The notes under the pieces are model-generated. The model saw nothing but the letters and a program-made list of their open reading frames with translations. It was not told the DNA's origin and did no database searches. A DNA stretch of 64,000 nucleotides, from the NCBI RefSeq assembly GCF_001269345.1, contig NZ_CXOP01000002.1, positions 496,853 through 560,852 of the forward strand, written 5' to 3'. The DNA comes from Limnohabitans sp. 2KL-27 (lineage in GTDB: Bacteria > Pseudomonadota > Gammaproteobacteria > Burkholderiales > Burkholderiaceae_C). Position 1 is the first letter of the stretch. Each line of letters begins with the position of its first letter. The position numbers and the translations under genes are program-made. Of this stretch, positions 47,828 to 61,682 are shown one piece after another.

Positions 47828-48271
47828 ATGATCGGCATCCTCATCATTGCTCACGCCCCATTGGCCAGCGCTTTGCGCGACTGTGCTTTGCACGTCTTTC
47901 CGGATTGCGCCGCTGGGGTCCTGGCGATCGACGTGCGTTCAGACGACGCGCCAGAAGCCAGCCTGGCCAAGGCGCGTGAAGCCCTTGGCGCCTTGAACAC
48001 ACCCGAGGTTTTGCTGCTCAGCGATGTCTTTGGCGCCACCCCTTGCAACGTGGCCCAGCAACTCAATGACGGTCTGCATACGCGGCTGGTGGCCGGTGCC
48101 AATTTGCCCATGTTGTTGCGCAGTGTTTGCTACCGCCACGAAAGTCTGGAGGCCTTGGCCAACCGTGCGCACGCTGGCGGCACGCAAGGCGTGATGCCCG
48201 TGGGCAGTACGGCCCCCCAAAACCAAACAGGAAAGAGACATGCCCCAAGCGACCACGACCATCAGCAATAA
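47828..48271 (+). CDS. PTS EIIA, mannose-family type
   Basis: 147 residues. The phosphorylation site is His9 in GILIIAHAPL; the EIIA-Man fold continues with VLLLSDVFGATPCNVAQQL. The last 10 codons overlap ptsH by 32 bases. Together with HPr and EI, and without any EIIB or EIIC gene, it forms an incomplete PTS, which in betaproteobacteria such as Ralstonia has a regulatory, not a transport, role. Confidence 0.93.
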   Translation: MIGILIIAHAPLASALRDCALHVFPDCAAGVLAIDVRSDDAPEASLAKAREALGALNTPEVLLLSDVFGATPCNVAQQLNDGLHTRLVAGANLPMLLRSVCYRHESLEALANRAHAGGTQGVMPVGSTAPQNQTGKRHAPSDHDHQQ

Positions 48272-48509
48272 ATTGGGGCTGCATGCCCGGGCCTCGGCCA
48301 AGCTGACCAAGCTGGCAGGCAGTTTTCCCTGTGAGGTCTGGATGGGCAAGGGTGAGCGCCGCATCAATGCCAAAAGCATCATGGGGGTGATGATGCTGGC
48401 GGCCGGTATCGGCAGTGAGGTGGTGCTCGAAACCGCAGGTGAGCGTGAGCAAGAGGCACTCGATGCGCTGCTGGCCCTGATTGCCGACAAATTTGGCGAA
48501 GGCGAGTGA
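48240..48509 (+). CDS. ptsH: PTS phosphocarrier HPr
   Basis: 89 residues. The active His15 is in KLGLHARASAK. Ser46 is in NAKSIMGVMML, the site used by HPr kinase in organisms that have HprK, so dual control is possible. It overlaps EIIA by 32 bases and is followed by ptsI after 40. Confidence 0.97.
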   Translation: MPQATTTISNKLGLHARASAKLTKLAGSFPCEVWMGKGERRINAKSIMGVMMLAAGIGSEVVLETAGEREQEALDALLALIADKFGEGE

Positions 48510-48549
48510 AGGTGTTGTTGGCCACCAAACGACCCATGGAGCCCCAGCG

Positions 48550-50298
48550 ATGACCTTCAGTGTTCATGGTTTGGCGGTGGCCCGTGGCATTGCCATTGGC
48601 CGCGCTGTGCTGGTGGCTTCCAGCCGCGTTGATGTGGCGCACTACTTCATCAATCCAGAGCAAGTGCCTGCCGAGATCGAGCGCATGCGATCAGCCCGCG
48701 ATGCCGTGATCGACGAGTTGCAACGCTTGCAACGCGACATGCCCAAAGATGCCCCACACGAATTGGCAGCATTGCTGGATGTGCACCTGATGCTGTTGAT
48801 GGACGAAGAGCTCAACACCAGCGTGGTGCAGTGGATCAAGGAGCGCTTGTACAACGCCGAATGGGCGCTGAGCAGCCAACTGGAGATCATTGCCCGGCAG
48901 TTTGACGAGATGGATGACCCGTACCTGCGCGAAAGAAAAGCCGATGTGGAGCAGGTTGCGGAGCGTGTGTTGCACAGCCTCAAGGGCACGGGTTCTTTGG
49001 TGACCAAGGTCACCCGCCCCGCGCGGCCCCAGCAAGAGTTGCAGCTCGGCGACACCGACGTGCCCTTGGTTTTGATCGCCCACGACTTGTCGCCTGCCGA
49101 CATGCTGCAGTTCAAGCAAAGTGTGTTCACCGGGTTTGTGACCGATGTGGGTGGCAAAACGTCCCACACAGCCATTGTGGCGCGCAGTCTGGACATTCCT
49201 GCTGTGGTGGGTGCCCGCACCGCCAGCCAGCTGATCAAACAAGACGACTGGGTCATCATCGACGGCGATGCGGGCGTGGTCATCGTCGATCCGTCGCCCA
49301 TCATCCTGGCCGACTATGGTTTCAAGCAACGCCAGGGGGATCTGGAACGAGAGCGGCTGGCCCGATTGCGCCACACCCCGGCGGTCACGCTCGATGGTCA
49401 AAAAATCGAATTGCTGGCCAACATCGAGATGCCCGAAGACACCGGTGCCGCGATCACTGCGGGAGCCGTGGGCGTGGGCTTGTTCCGAAGCGAATTTTTG
49501 TTCATGGGCCGCAAGGGCGATTTGCCAGGCGAGGAGGAGCAATACCAAGCCTATCGCCGTGCGGTGGACGGCATGAATGGCCTGCCGGTCACCATCCGCA
49601 CGGTCGACGTGGGGGCGGACAAACCCATTGATGAGGTGCGCCGCGATGCCGCGCACCTGAACCCCGCTTTGGGCTTGCGGGCCATTCGATGGAGTCTGGC
49701 CGACCCCGCCATGTTTTTGACACAGTTGCGGGCCATCTTGCGAGCCGCTGCCCACGGCAAAGTCAATTTGCTCATTCCCATGCTGGCGCATGGCAGTGAA
49801 ATTCGCCAAACCATGGGCTTGATCGAACAGGCCCGCCACGAGCTGGACCGCCGAGGCCAGGCTTATGGGCCTGTGCACCTGGGGGCCATGATCGAGATCC
49901 CGGCTGCTGCTTTGTCCTTGCGGCTGTTTCTCAAGTACTTTGATTTCCTGTCCATCGGGACCAATGACCTGATCCAGTACACCTTAGCCATTGACCGGGC
50001 CGACGAATCGGTGGCGCACCTGTACGACCCGCTTCACCCGGCTGTCTTGCGCCTGATTGCCGACACCATTGCCGAGTGTCAGCGCCAGGGCAAGGACGTG
50101 TCGGTGTGCGGAGAAATGGCTGGAGATGTGGCCATGACCCGTTTGCTGCTGGGCTTGGGTTTGCGCAGTTTTTCCATGCACCCATCGCAGATTTTGTCGG
50201 TCAAGCACCAGGTGCTGCGGTCAGACGCCGCCAAGCTGGCGCTTTGGGCCGGTCAAGTGCTGGACTCGGACGATCCAGCCAGTTGCATGGGCCCTTGA
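48550..50298 (+). CDS. ptsI: PTS enzyme I
   Basis: 582 residues. The phosphorylated His206 is in GGKTSHTAIVARS; the PEP-binding barrel shows GLFRSEFLFMGR, SIGTNDLIQYTLAIDR and the active Cys in SVCGEMAG. The ATG at 48550 starts the N-terminal FSVHGLAVARGIAIGRA. It takes phosphate from PEP and passes it to HPr. It ends the three-gene PTS unit. Confidence 0.97.
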   Translation: MTFSVHGLAVARGIAIGRAVLVASSRVDVAHYFINPEQVPAEIERMRSARDAVIDELQRLQRDMPKDAPHELAALLDVHLMLLMDEELNTSVVQWIKERLYNAEWALSSQLEIIARQFDEMDDPYLRERKADVEQVAERVLHSLKGTGSLVTKVTRPARPQQELQLGDTDVPLVLIAHDLSPADMLQFKQSVFTGFVTDVGGKTSHTAIVARSLDIPAVVGARTASQLIKQDDWVIIDGDAGVVIVDPSPIILADYGFKQRQGDLERERLARLRHTPAVTLDGQKIELLANIEMPEDTGAAITAGAVGVGLFRSEFLFMGRKGDLPGEEEQYQAYRRAVDGMNGLPVTIRTVDVGADKPIDEVRRDAAHLNPALGLRAIRWSLADPAMFLTQLRAILRAAAHGKVNLLIPMLAHGSEIRQTMGLIEQARHELDRRGQAYGPVHLGAMIEIPAAALSLRLFLKYFDFLSIGTNDLIQYTLAIDRADESVAHLYDPLHPAVLRLIADTIAECQRQGKDVSVCGEMAGDVAMTRLLLGLGLRSFSMHPSQILSVKHQVLRSDAAKLALWAGQVLDSDDPASCMGP

Positions 50299-50301
50299 GG
50301 G

Positions 50302-51174
50302 TCAGGCCTTGGCGATTTTGTCCTGCGTGCGGGTGTCGAAATCGCTGGCGTCATGGCGTTCGTGCAGTTGGCTCTCGGGTGCACCGATGACCCGGTTGAC
50401 CATGCGCCCGCGTTGCACGGCAGGACGCTTGGCCAACTCATCGGCCCAGCGGTTCACATGCTCGTATTCGTGCACCTGCAAGAACTCTCCCGCCTCGTAC
50501 ATGGTGCCCTTGGCCATGCCGCCATACCAGGGCCAGATGGCGATGTCTGCGATGGTGTAATCATCGCCGGCAATGAAACGGCGCTCGGCCAAACGCCGAT
50601 TCAGCACATCCATCTCGCGCTTGACCTCCATGGCAAATCGGTCGATGGCGTATTCGATTTTGAATGGCGCATAGGCATAAAAATGCCCAAAGCCACCGCC
50701 CAGGTACGGGGCGCTGCCCATTTGCCAGAACAGCCATGACAGGCATTCGGCACGTTGGGCCGGATCGGTGGGCACCAGGGCGCCAAACTTCTCGGCCAGG
50801 TACAGCAAGATCGCCCCCGACTCGAACACCCGCACCGGTTTTTCGCCGCTGCAGTCGAGCAGTGCCGGGATTTTGGAGTTCGGGTTGACATCCACAAAGC
50901 CGCTGCTGAACTGCTGGCCTTCCTGGATGCGGATCAACCAAGCGTCGTATTCGGCACCCGCATGCCCCAGGGCCAGCAACTCCTCGAGCATGACGGTGAC
51001 TTTCACGCCGTTGGGGGTTCCCAGCGAATACAACTGCAGAGGATGCTTGCCGCGTGGCAGATCCTGCTCGTGTGTGGGGCCGGCGATGGGTCGATTGATG
51101 TTGGCGAAACGCCCACCATTGGCCTTGTTCCAGGTCCAGATTTTGGGCGGGGTGTAGGGGGTGGGATCGGTCAT
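50302..51174 (-). CDS. yghU: YghU-type glutathione S-transferase / disulfide-bond oxidoreductase
   Basis: 290 residues. YghU-like start PPKIWTWNKANGGRFANINRP and GTPNGVKVTVMLEELLALG, with ESGAILLYLAEKFG in the thioredoxin domain and FIAGDDYTIADIAIWPW in the helical domain. The N-terminal extension distinguishes this group from ordinary GSTs. YghU binds two glutathiones and shows disulfide reductase activity. It converges with ptsI, three bases away. Confidence 0.95.
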   Translation of the reverse strand: MTDPTPYTPPKIWTWNKANGGRFANINRPIAGPTHEQDLPRGKHPLQLYSLGTPNGVKVTVMLEELLALGHAGAEYDAWLIRIQEGQQFSSGFVDVNPNSKIPALLDCSGEKPVRVFESGAILLYLAEKFGALVPTDPAQRAECLSWLFWQMGSAPYLGGGFGHFYAYAPFKIEYAIDRFAMEVKREMDVLNRRLAERRFIAGDDYTIADIAIWPWYGGMAKGTMYEAGEFLQVHEYEHVNRWADELAKRPAVQRGRMVNRVIGAPESQLHERHDASDFDTRTQDKIAKA

Positions 51175-51212
51175 GGGGGCCTTGAATCAAAACGGGTGGG
51201 TGATGGGCTGGG

Positions 51213-52223
51213 TCAGGATTTTTCTGCCAAGCTCAGACTTGCCGAATGCGCCTGCTGGTCCGCGTGGTAGCTTGATCTGACCATGGCGCCCACTGCGGCA
51301 TGGCTGAATCCCATTTCGTAGGCCTTGGCCTCGAACATCTTGAAGGTGTCGGGGTGCACGTAACGGCGCACCGGCAGATGGCTGTTGCTGGGGGCCAAGT
51401 ACTGGCCAATGGTCAGCATCTCGATGTGGTGCGCGCGCATGTCGCGCATGACCTCCAGGATTTCTTCGTCGGTTTCGCCCAGGCCGACCATCAGGCCACT
51501 CTTGGTGGGCACATTGGGGAACAGTGCTTTGAATTTTTTCAGCAGGTTCAGTGAGAACTGGTAGTCCGAGCCGGGGCGCGCTTCCTTATAAAGCCGAGGT
51601 ACGGTTTCCATGTTGTGGTTCATCACATCCGGTGGCGCGGCTTTCAGGATCTCGAGGGCGCGGTCATCCCGGCCCCGGAAGTCCGGCACCAGCACTTCGA
51701 TCTGGGTGGTGGGCGAGAGTTCACGCGTTTTGCGGATGCATTCCACAAAGTGGCCCGCGCCGCCGTCGCGCAGGTCATCGCGGTCCACGCTGGTGATGAC
51801 CACGTATTGCAGTTTGAGTTGCGCAATCGTTTTGGCCAAGTTGTCGGGCTCGTTCACATCCAGAGGGTCGGGGCGGCCGTGGCCCACGTCACAAAACGGG
51901 CAGCGCCGTGTGCATTTGTCGCCCATGATCATGAAAGTCGCTGTGCCCTTGCCAAAACACTCACCGATGTTGGGGCAGCTGGCCTCTTCGCACACGGTCA
52001 CCAGTTTGTTGGCGCGCAGCACGTCTTTGATTTCGTAAAAACGGGTGGTGGGCGAGCCTGCCTTGACGCGGATCCACTCGGGCTTTTTCAGCACCTCGGC
52101 CTGCTCGACCTTGACCGGAATGCGCGAGAGTTTGGCGGCGGCCTTTTGCTTGGCCATGGGGTCATAGTTGTCCACGCTCTGGACTTCGCGGACCACGGGG
52201 CGTTCGGTGGGGGTGTTGCTCAT
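51213..52223 (-). CDS. lipA: Lipoyl synthase
   Basis: 336 residues. The auxiliary cluster cysteines are in [12 protein letters not shown], the radical-SAM motif is CTRRCPFC, and the C-terminal RSSYHAD holds the Ser ligand. It inserts two sulfurs into octanoyl groups on lipoyl domains. It follows lipB by 57 bases. Confidence 0.98.
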   Translation of the reverse strand: MSNTPTERPVVREVQSVDNYDPMAKQKAAAKLSRIPVKVEQAEVLKKPEWIRVKAGSPTTRFYEIKDVLRANKLVTVCEEASCPNIGECFGKGTATFMIMGDKCTRRCPFCDVGHGRPDPLDVNEPDNLAKTIAQLKLQYVVITSVDRDDLRDGGAGHFVECIRKTRELSPTTQIEVLVPDFRGRDDRALEILKAAPPDVMNHNMETVPRLYKEARPGSDYQFSLNLLKKFKALFPNVPTKSGLMVGLGETDEEILEVMRDMRAHHIEMLTIGQYLAPSNSHLPVRRYVHPDTFKMFEAKAYEMGFSHAAVGAMVRSSYHADQQAHSASLSLAEKS

Positions 52224-52280
52224 GGGTTTCTTTCAGTCACCGCACGGCGGCGGGTCAGGTGCGTCAATTGGGGCGGTGTT

Positions 52281-52943
52281 TCAGAGTCGGGCAGCGAGCT
52301 GGCCTGCCAGCACCCGGGCGGCTTCTTCCCAAGTGGTTTCAACGCCGATTGTAAAAAGGTCCACGGTTTTCAAGCCGGCATAGCCACAGGGGTTGATACG
52401 CTCAAAGGGTTGAAGGTCCATGGCCACGTTCAGGGCCGCACCGTGGTAGGTGCAGTGGCGGCTGACCTTGATGCCCAGCGCGCTGATTTTGCCCAGGCCC
52501 TTGAACGGGTCGGCCGCCGGGGCTGGCCCCACCAGGGCCGCGTGGCTGAAGGGATCGTCCAAGCGCACATAGATGCCGGGCGCACCCGCCACCCGGTGGC
52601 CTGTCACGCCGAAGTGTGCGAGGGTGCGGATGATCGATTCTTCCAGCTTGAAGACGTATTCCTTGACGTAGTACCCGGCGCGCTGCAGGTTGACCAAGGG
52701 GTAAGCCATGACTTGGCCAGGGCCATGAAAAGTGACTTGTCCACCCCGGTTGGTCTGGACCACTGGAATGTCGCCGGGTACCAACAAGTGCGAAGCCAAG
52801 CCTGCCAGACCTTGTGTGAACACGGGCGGATGTTCACACATCCAAAGTTCATCGGGGCTGCTGGGTGTGCGAGCGGCCGTGAACGCCTGCATGGCTTCGT
52901 AGGTTGGCAAGTAGTCCACCTGCCCAAGAAGCCGAACGTCCAT
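52281..52943 (-). CDS. lipB: Octanoyltransferase LipB
   Basis: 220 residues. The active Cys is in INPCGYAG and the Lys in [25 protein letters not shown] is the family signature. The start is the ATG at 52943; a GTG at 52949 that overlaps the ybeD stop (GTGA) is the alternative. It moves octanoate from ACP to lipoyl domains. Middle gene of ybeD-lipB-lipA. Confidence 0.97.
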   Translation of the reverse strand: MDVRLLGQVDYLPTYEAMQAFTAARTPSSPDELWMCEHPPVFTQGLAGLASHLLVPGDIPVVQTNRGGQVTFHGPGQVMAYPLVNLQRAGYYVKEYVFKLEESIIRTLAHFGVTGHRVAGAPGIYVRLDDPFSHAALVGPAPAADPFKGLGKISALGIKVSRHCTYHGAALNVAMDLQPFERINPCGYAGLKTVDLFTIGVETTWEEAARVLAGQLAARL

Positions 52944-52945
52944 GC

Positions 52946-53245
52946 TCACATCACAATTTTGACCATCGGGTGCGAGGTCAGAGCGCGGTAGAGGTTGTCG
53001 AGTTGTTCGCGGCTGGTGGCCGTGATGCTGAGCGTCACGCCCAGGTAGTTGCCGCCTTTGCTGGGGCGCAACTCGATGGTGGCGGGGTCAAAGCCGGGGT
53101 CAAACTGCAAAGCAACTTGGCACATGGCCTCGGCAAAGCCGTCCACCATGGCGCCCATGACCTTGATGGGAAAGACCGAGGGGTATTCGATCAGGGTGTC
53201 TTTACGCGGGTCGATGCCAGCGGGTGGTGTGATGGAAGCGCTCAT
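52946..53245 (-). CDS. ybeD: YbeD family (DUF493) protein
   Basis: 99 residues with [21 protein letters not shown] and [28 protein letters not shown], the DUF493 pattern. Fold is ACT-like; it is regularly next to lipB. A regulatory role in lipoate attachment is inferred from neighbourhood. Confidence 0.92.
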   Translation of the reverse strand: MSASITPPAGIDPRKDTLIEYPSVFPIKVMGAMVDGFAEAMCQVALQFDPGFDPATIELRPSKGGNYLGVTLSITATSREQLDNLYRALTSHPMVKIVM

Positions 53246-53270
53246 GAGAAGGTCCGTTTTGCCTGCTAGC

Positions 53271-53717
53271 TTAACGCCAGACGATGACCGCCAAAACCGC
53301 TAACCAGCCCAAAGCAAAATTGGCCAGCACCATGGGGTGAATTTCCCCCAAAGCCTTGCCCGCTGCGGGCCAATCGGTGTTTGCCACGGCAGCTTTCAAG
53401 CGTCGGAACGGTGCAAACCAGATGGGGGCAAAAATCAGGCACATCAGCAGCCCCAGCCCCGACATGGCGTGCCAACCTTTCGGCGCGAGCTTCAAGTCGG
53501 CCATTGACAGCATCCAGAAACCGGTGGCCAGAAGCAAGGCAATCGAGACCCAGACCATGGCAAAAAATCGGGTCAGGACGTCTGACATCAGGACCAGTCG
53601 CTCGGGTGGTTGCATTCTGGCGATCACAACCGGGCGCAGCGCCAAAATGACCAAGGCCATGCCGCCCAGCCAAACGATGGCCGCCGCCAGGTGAAAAAAT
53701 TTAAACCATTCGTACAT
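53271..53717 (-). CDS. CopD-like four-helix membrane protein
   Basis: 148 residues with four transmembrane helices. EWFKFFHLAAAIVWLGGMAL carries the conserved His and Trp of the CopD domain; IHPMVLANFALGWLAVLAV ends the protein. It is similar in size and topology to HemJ, but lacks the YLPR motif, so HemJ activity is unlikely. It diverges from the ATP synthase operon. Confidence 0.85.
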   Translation of the reverse strand: MYEWFKFFHLAAAIVWLGGMALVILALRPVVIARMQPPERLVLMSDVLTRFFAMVWVSIALLLATGFWMLSMADLKLAPKGWHAMSGLGLLMCLIFAPIWFAPFRRLKAAVANTDWPAAGKALGEIHPMVLANFALGWLAVLAVIVWR

Positions 53718-53905
53718 ACGTTTTAACTCAAGGTGTCGTGGTTGAGGAGTTTGGAAATGAAAAGATTTGTGATGACAACATAGAATGCACGCAAAACATA
53801 CAAATTGCGTGGATTAGGGGAAAAAATGGAAAGGCACGGGTTTTTACGTATAAAATCTGAGGCTTTGCAAAACTTGAAGCATGTTTAACCTGGTTGCCAA
53901 TTGAG

Positions 53906-54424
53906 ATGACTGACATCGCCTCAACTTCTCAAGTGGCCCCAGACAAACTGAAAGCAAGTGCAACAGATGATGTCACGGAACTTGAATTCAAGCCCCTGAC
54001 AGCCGAAGAGGCGCAAGCTTGGCGGCTGAAAAATCCTGCATTGATGCCGTGGCGCATCATTGGTTTGCAGGCATTGGTGGGTGTCTTGATGGTTCTGTTG
54101 ACATGGCTATTGATGGATGAGCGGCGATTGGCTGCATCAGTGGCTTGGGGTGTGGTTGCTGTGGTGATACCTGCCATGGTGTTTGTTAGGGCTTTGAGCC
54201 GACAAATGCAAGCGGCCAATCCAAAAGATGCGATGGTGGGTTTGTTTGCCTGGGAGTTGGTCAAAATAGTTTTGACCGTGGCGTTGCTTTTGGCTGCGCC
54301 TAAATTGATATCTGATTTGAGCTGGCTTGCCTTGGTGGCCAGCTTTGTGGTGACGATCAAGGTGTACTGGCTGGCCATGGCGCTGGGCTGGGTGCAACGA
54401 AAATCGAAATCGACTTTTTATTGA
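53906..54424 (+). CDS. atpI: ATP synthase subunit I (AtpI)
   Basis: 172 residues with four transmembrane helices after a soluble acidic N terminus of about 50 residues. RIIGLQALVGVLMVLLTWLL and FAWELVKIVLTVALLLAAPK are AtpI features. It helps assemble the c-ring. A TATAAA at 53849-53854 may be the operon's -10; the -35 is unclear. It is first of atpIBEFHAGDC, with 15 bases to atpB. Confidence 0.9.
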   Translation: MTDIASTSQVAPDKLKASATDDVTELEFKPLTAEEAQAWRLKNPALMPWRIIGLQALVGVLMVLLTWLLMDERRLAASVAWGVVAVVIPAMVFVRALSRQMQAANPKDAMVGLFAWELVKIVLTVALLLAAPKLISDLSWLALVASFVVTIKVYWLAMALGWVQRKSKSTFY

Positions 54425-54436
54425 ACTGATTGGTGA

Positions 54437-55318
<882 letters not shown>

Positions 55319-55363
55319 TGACGTTTTTTTCTTTTCGTGTTTCTTTTTTCCACTAACTTTTAG

Positions 55364-55621
<258 letters not shown>

Positions 55622-55657
55622 TCCGCGCACCTCTTCCAACAGAAGAAGGATTGAACC

Positions 55658-56128
55658 GTGAACATTAACGCTACTCTGTTCATTCAGATGATCGTTTTTG
55701 CGATTCTGGTGTGGTTCACGATGAAATTCGTGTGGCCCCCGATCACAAAAGCGCTCGACGAACGGGCACAGAAAATCGCTGACGGCCTCGCTGCCGCCGA
55801 CAAAGCCAAAGCCGAACTCTCCAACGCCAATGCGCGTGTCGAGTCCGAGTTGGCCAAGTCGCGCAACGAGACGGCTTCGCGCCTGGCTGATGCCGAGCGC
55901 CGTGCAAATGGCATCGTTGACGAAGCCAAAGCACGTGCCACCGAAGAAGGCAACAAGATCATCGCCACTGCAAAAGCTGAAGCTGAGCAGGAAGCTGTCA
56001 AAGTGCGTGAAGCTCTTCGTGAGCAGGTTGCAGCTTTGGCTGTGAAAGGCGCCGAGCAGATTCTCCGCAAGGAAGTCAATGCAGGCGTTCACGCTGATCT
56101 GCTCAGCCGCCTCAAGACCGAGCTGTAA
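55658..56128 (+). CDS. atpF: ATP synthase subunit b
   Basis: 156 residues. N-terminal membrane anchor [23 protein letters not shown], then a long charged coiled coil. The start is GTG at 55658, set by AAGGA at 55646-55650. Peripheral stalk subunit. Confidence 0.95.
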   Translation: MNINATLFIQMIVFAILVWFTMKFVWPPITKALDERAQKIADGLAAADKAKAELSNANARVESELAKSRNETASRLADAERRANGIVDEAKARATEEGNKIIATAKAEAEQEAVKVREALREQVAALAVKGAEQILRKEVNAGVHADLLSRLKTEL

Positions 56129-56149
56129 AAGCTCCAGCCAGAGAAGACC

Positions 56150-56680
56150 ATGGCAGAACTTGCTACCATCGCCCGCCCTTATGCCGAAGCGCTTTTCAAA
56201 GCGCAGGCATCCGATCTTGCTGGCACGGCCGCTTGGCTGGATGAACTGGCCGCTGTTGCGGAAAACGCGCAATTGCAACAGTTTGTCGACAGCCCCAAAG
56301 TGTCCGATGAGCAGGCTTTCGAGCTGATCTCTGGCGTGCTTCGAACAGCACTGCCTGAGGCCGGTAAGAACTTCCTGCGCCTGGTGATCGAAAACCGCCG
56401 TCTCAGTGCGCTGGCTGTCGTTGCACAGCAGTACCGGGCCCTCATGAATGCACAAGGTGGCACCGCTGACGCGGTGGTTTACAGTGCATTCCCCATCGAC
56501 GCTTCGGCCTTGGCCGATTTGTCGTCCACGCTCGAAAAACGCTTTGCGCGCAAGCTCAACGTGAGCGTCGAATTGGATGCAGCCTTGATTGGCGGCATTC
56601 GTGTGGTGGTGGGTGACGAGGTGCTCGATACCTCTGTCAAGGCCCGACTGGAACAAATGAAATCGGCCCTCACCGCTTAA
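56150..56680 (+). CDS. atpH: ATP synthase subunit delta
   Basis: 176 residues, [19 protein letters not shown] at the start and [26 protein letters not shown] at the end, both hallmarks of delta/OSCP. It joins the stalk to F1. 21 bases after atpF. Confidence 0.96.
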   Translation: MAELATIARPYAEALFKAQASDLAGTAAWLDELAAVAENAQLQQFVDSPKVSDEQAFELISGVLRTALPEAGKNFLRLVIENRRLSALAVVAQQYRALMNAQGGTADAVVYSAFPIDASALADLSSTLEKRFARKLNVSVELDAALIGGIRVVVGDEVLDTSVKARLEQMKSALTA

Positions 56681-56722
56681 GCGGGTGAGACCGGACATAT
56701 TTAAAGAAAGAAGGAAAGAGTC

Positions 56723-58276
56723 ATGCAACTCAATCCCGCAGAAATTTCTGAACTGATCAAGAGCCGCATTGAAGGGCTGTCCGCCAGCGCCGATATCCGC
56801 AACCAGGGCACCGTGGTGTCCGTGACCGACGGTATCGTTCGCGTGCACGGCCTGTCCGATGTGATGCAGGGCGAGATGCTCGAATTCCCGGCCACCGCTG
56901 AAGGTGCCGCCACTTACGGTCTGGCCCTGAACCTCGAGCGTGACTCGGTGGGCGCCGTGATCTTGGGCGAGTACGAGCACATTTCCGAAGGCGATACGGT
57001 CAAGTGCACCGGCCGCATTCTGGAAGTGCCTGTCGGCCCCGAACTGATTGGCCGCGTGGTGAACGCACTGGGTCAACCGATCGACGGCAAAGGCCCCATC
57101 AACGCCAAGATGACCGACGTGATCGAGAAAGTCGCCCCGGGCGTGATCGCACGTAAATCGGTTGACCAGCCTATGCAAACTGGCCTGAAGTCGATCGACT
57201 CCATGGTGCCCGTGGGCCGTGGCCAGCGCGAACTGATCATTGGCGACCGTCAGACCGGCAAAACCGCCGTCGCGATCGACGCCATCATCAACCAAAAAGG
57301 TCATAACATGACCTGCGTTTACGTCGCGATTGGCCAAAAAGCCTCGTCGATCAAAAACGTGGTGCGCGCTCTGGAACAAGCTGGCGCGATGGAATACACC
57401 ATCGTCGTGGCCGCCTCGGCATCTGAATCCGCGGCCATGCAGTACGTGTCGGCCTACTCCGGCTGCACGATGGGTGAATACTTCCGCGACCGCGGCGAAG
57501 ACGCTTTGATCGTTTATGACGATCTGTCCAAGCAAGCCGTGGCTTACCGTCAAGTGTCACTGCTCTTGCGTCGCCCACCAGGCCGCGAAGCCTACCCTGG
57601 CGACGTGTTCTATCTCCACAGCCGTCTACTCGAGCGTGCAGCCCGCGTCAACGCCGACTACGTCGAAGCCTTCACCAAAGGCGCCGTCACTGGCAAAACA
57701 GGTTCATTGACCGCCTTGCCGATCATTGAGACCCAAGCCGGTGACGTGTCCGCTTTCGTGCCCACCAACGTGATTTCGATCACCGACGGTCAGATCTTCT
57801 TGGAAACCTCCTTGTTCAACGCCGGTATCCGTCCTGCGATCAACGCCGGTATCTCGGTGTCGCGCGTCGGTAGCTCCGCCCAGACCAAGATCATCAAAGG
57901 CCAGTCCGGCGGTATCCGTACCGATTTGGCCCAGTACCGTGAATTGGCTGCGTTCGCGCAGTTCGCTTCCGATCTGGACGAGTCCACACGAAAGCAGCTC
58001 GACCGTGGTGCCCGCGTGACCGAATTGCTCAAGCAAGCCCAGTACAGCCCGCTGTCCATCAGCCTGATGGGCGCCAGCCTGTTTGCGGTGAACAAAGGTT
58101 TCATGGACGACATCGACGTCAAGAAAGTTTTGGCTTTCGAGCACGGCTTGCACGCTTACCTGAAGGACTCGTGCGCTGCTTTGCTGGCCAAGATCGAAAG
58201 CTCCAAAGCGTTGGACAAAGAGGCGGAAGCCGAATTGCACGCCGCCGTGGCCGCTTTCAAGAAAAGCTTTGCTTAA
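56723..58276 (+). CDS. atpA: ATP synthase subunit alpha
   Basis: 517 residues. Walker [14 protein letters not shown], Arg finger region [17 protein letters not shown]. Normal length. Non-catalytic nucleotide-binding subunit of F1. AAAGGAAAGAG precedes the ATG. Confidence 0.98.
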   Translation: MQLNPAEISELIKSRIEGLSASADIRNQGTVVSVTDGIVRVHGLSDVMQGEMLEFPATAEGAATYGLALNLERDSVGAVILGEYEHISEGDTVKCTGRILEVPVGPELIGRVVNALGQPIDGKGPINAKMTDVIEKVAPGVIARKSVDQPMQTGLKSIDSMVPVGRGQRELIIGDRQTGKTAVAIDAIINQKGHNMTCVYVAIGQKASSIKNVVRALEQAGAMEYTIVVAASASESAAMQYVSAYSGCTMGEYFRDRGEDALIVYDDLSKQAVAYRQVSLLLRRPPGREAYPGDVFYLHSRLLERAARVNADYVEAFTKGAVTGKTGSLTALPIIETQAGDVSAFVPTNVISITDGQIFLETSLFNAGIRPAINAGISVSRVGSSAQTKIIKGQSGGIRTDLAQYRELAAFAQFASDLDESTRKQLDRGARVTELLKQAQYSPLSISLMGASLFAVNKGFMDDIDVKKVLAFEHGLHAYLKDSCAALLAKIESSKALDKEAEAELHAAVAAFKKSFA

Positions 58277-58303
58277 TTTCTACCTGATCAAAAGGAGCCT
58301 CTG

Positions 58304-60630
<2,327 letters not shown>

Positions 60631-60696
60631 GGCTGTGCCTCGGGGCGGCATTTGCCCCCCGAAGCCCGCTTTAGAGCACCTTTTTAAGGAGTAAAC

Positions 60697-61110
60697 ATGA
60701 ACACCATCCACGTTGATGTGGTCAGTGCCGAAGAGTCCATCTGGTCGGGTGAAGCCCGGTTCGTGGCCTTGCCCGGTGAGTCTGGTGAGCTGGGCATTTA
60801 CCCACGCCACACGCCGCTGATCACCCGCATCAAAGCCGGGTCGGTTCGCATCGAGAAGGCTGATGGCGGCGAAGAATTCGTTTTCGTGGCCGGTGGCATT
60901 CTGGAAGTGCAGCCCGACTGCGTGACTGTGATGTCGGACACCGCGATTCGCGGCAAAGACCTCGACGAAGAAAAAGCCAATGCCGCCAAGCAATTGGCCG
61001 AAGAAGCCCTGCGCAACGCCAAAAGCGAAATCGATTTGGCCGTGGCCCAGTCCGAATTGGCGGTGCTGGCAGCCCAGCTGTCGGCCCTGCGCAAATACCG
61101 CAAAAAATAA
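60697..61110 (+). CDS. atpC: ATP synthase subunit epsilon
   Basis: 137 residues. N-terminal beta barrel with [34 protein letters not shown] (quoted here as pieces: [19 protein letters not shown]) and a C-terminal helical hairpin. It brakes F1 rotation. Last gene of the operon; a terminator follows 44 bases later. Confidence 0.97.
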   Translation: MNTIHVDVVSAEESIWSGEARFVALPGESGELGIYPRHTPLITRIKAGSVRIEKADGGEEFVFVAGGILEVQPDCVTVMSDTAIRGKDLDEEKANAAKQLAEEALRNAKSEIDLAVAQSELAVLAAQLSALRKYRKK

Positions 61111-61154
61111 GACCTGCGCTCAGGCGTGGTGTCTGCTCAAGAGCGGACGTCTTC

Positions 61155-61187
61155 AAAACCCGGCGCAGCAATGTGGCCGGGTTTTTT
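61155..61187 (+). terminator. Rho-independent terminator of the atp operon
   Basis: AAAACCCGGC and GCCGGGTTTT form a 10-bp perfect stem (61155-61164, 61176-61185) with an 11-base loop and six T (61182-61187). Confidence 0.93.
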
Positions 61188-61228
61188 GTGCTCCGCCGTA
61201 CTGTGCACACGTGTAGACTTCACACAAC

Positions 61229-61678
61229 ATGAAACGAGCCAAATTGCACGCCGCCATCGTGGGGGGAACACCTGACGATATTGAACAGAGCTTTTATGAA
61301 GCCCTGCACAACGCCGACATTGAGCAACTCATGGATTGCTGGGCGGAAGAAGATGACATCGTTTGCGTTCACCCTGGAGGCCCGCGATTGATCGGGCCGG
61401 GTGCCATTCGTGCCAATTTTGAGAGCATGTTTGCCAATGGCAGTGTGCAAGCCCATCCGGAAAGAATCCGCAAAATCAGTTCATTGGCCAGTGCTGTGCA
61501 CCATTTGGTGGAAAGGGTTGAATTGATTACACCGCAAGGCGCCAAGCAGGCGTTTGTGCTGGCAACGAATGTTTTCCACAAGACACCACAAGGCTGGCGC
61601 ATGGTGGTGCACCATGCCAGTCCGGGGACACCGAACGATATGGCGGATGTAGGCGTGAAGCCCGTGGTGTTGCACTGA
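61229..61678 (+). CDS. SnoaL/NTF2-like (DUF4440-type) protein
   Basis: 149 residues. DIEQSFYEALHNADIEQLMDCWAEEDDIVCVHPGG is the opening of the NTF2-like cone fold (short form: FYEALHNADIEQLM), and MVVHHASPG ends it. Stand-alone members are of unknown function. It is four bases from the YheT gene, so part of the same unit. Confidence 0.87.
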   Translation: MKRAKLHAAIVGGTPDDIEQSFYEALHNADIEQLMDCWAEEDDIVCVHPGGPRLIGPGAIRANFESMFANGSVQAHPERIRKISSLASAVHHLVERVELITPQGAKQAFVLATNVFHKTPQGWRMVVHHASPGTPNDMADVGVKPVVLH

Positions 61679-61682
61679 ACCC

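Noticed and set aside
53271..53717. Second hemJ
   Set aside because: Same size and four helices as HemJ, but it lacks the YLPR and KLYRFMT motifs seen in the gene at 26938, so it is better called CopD-like.
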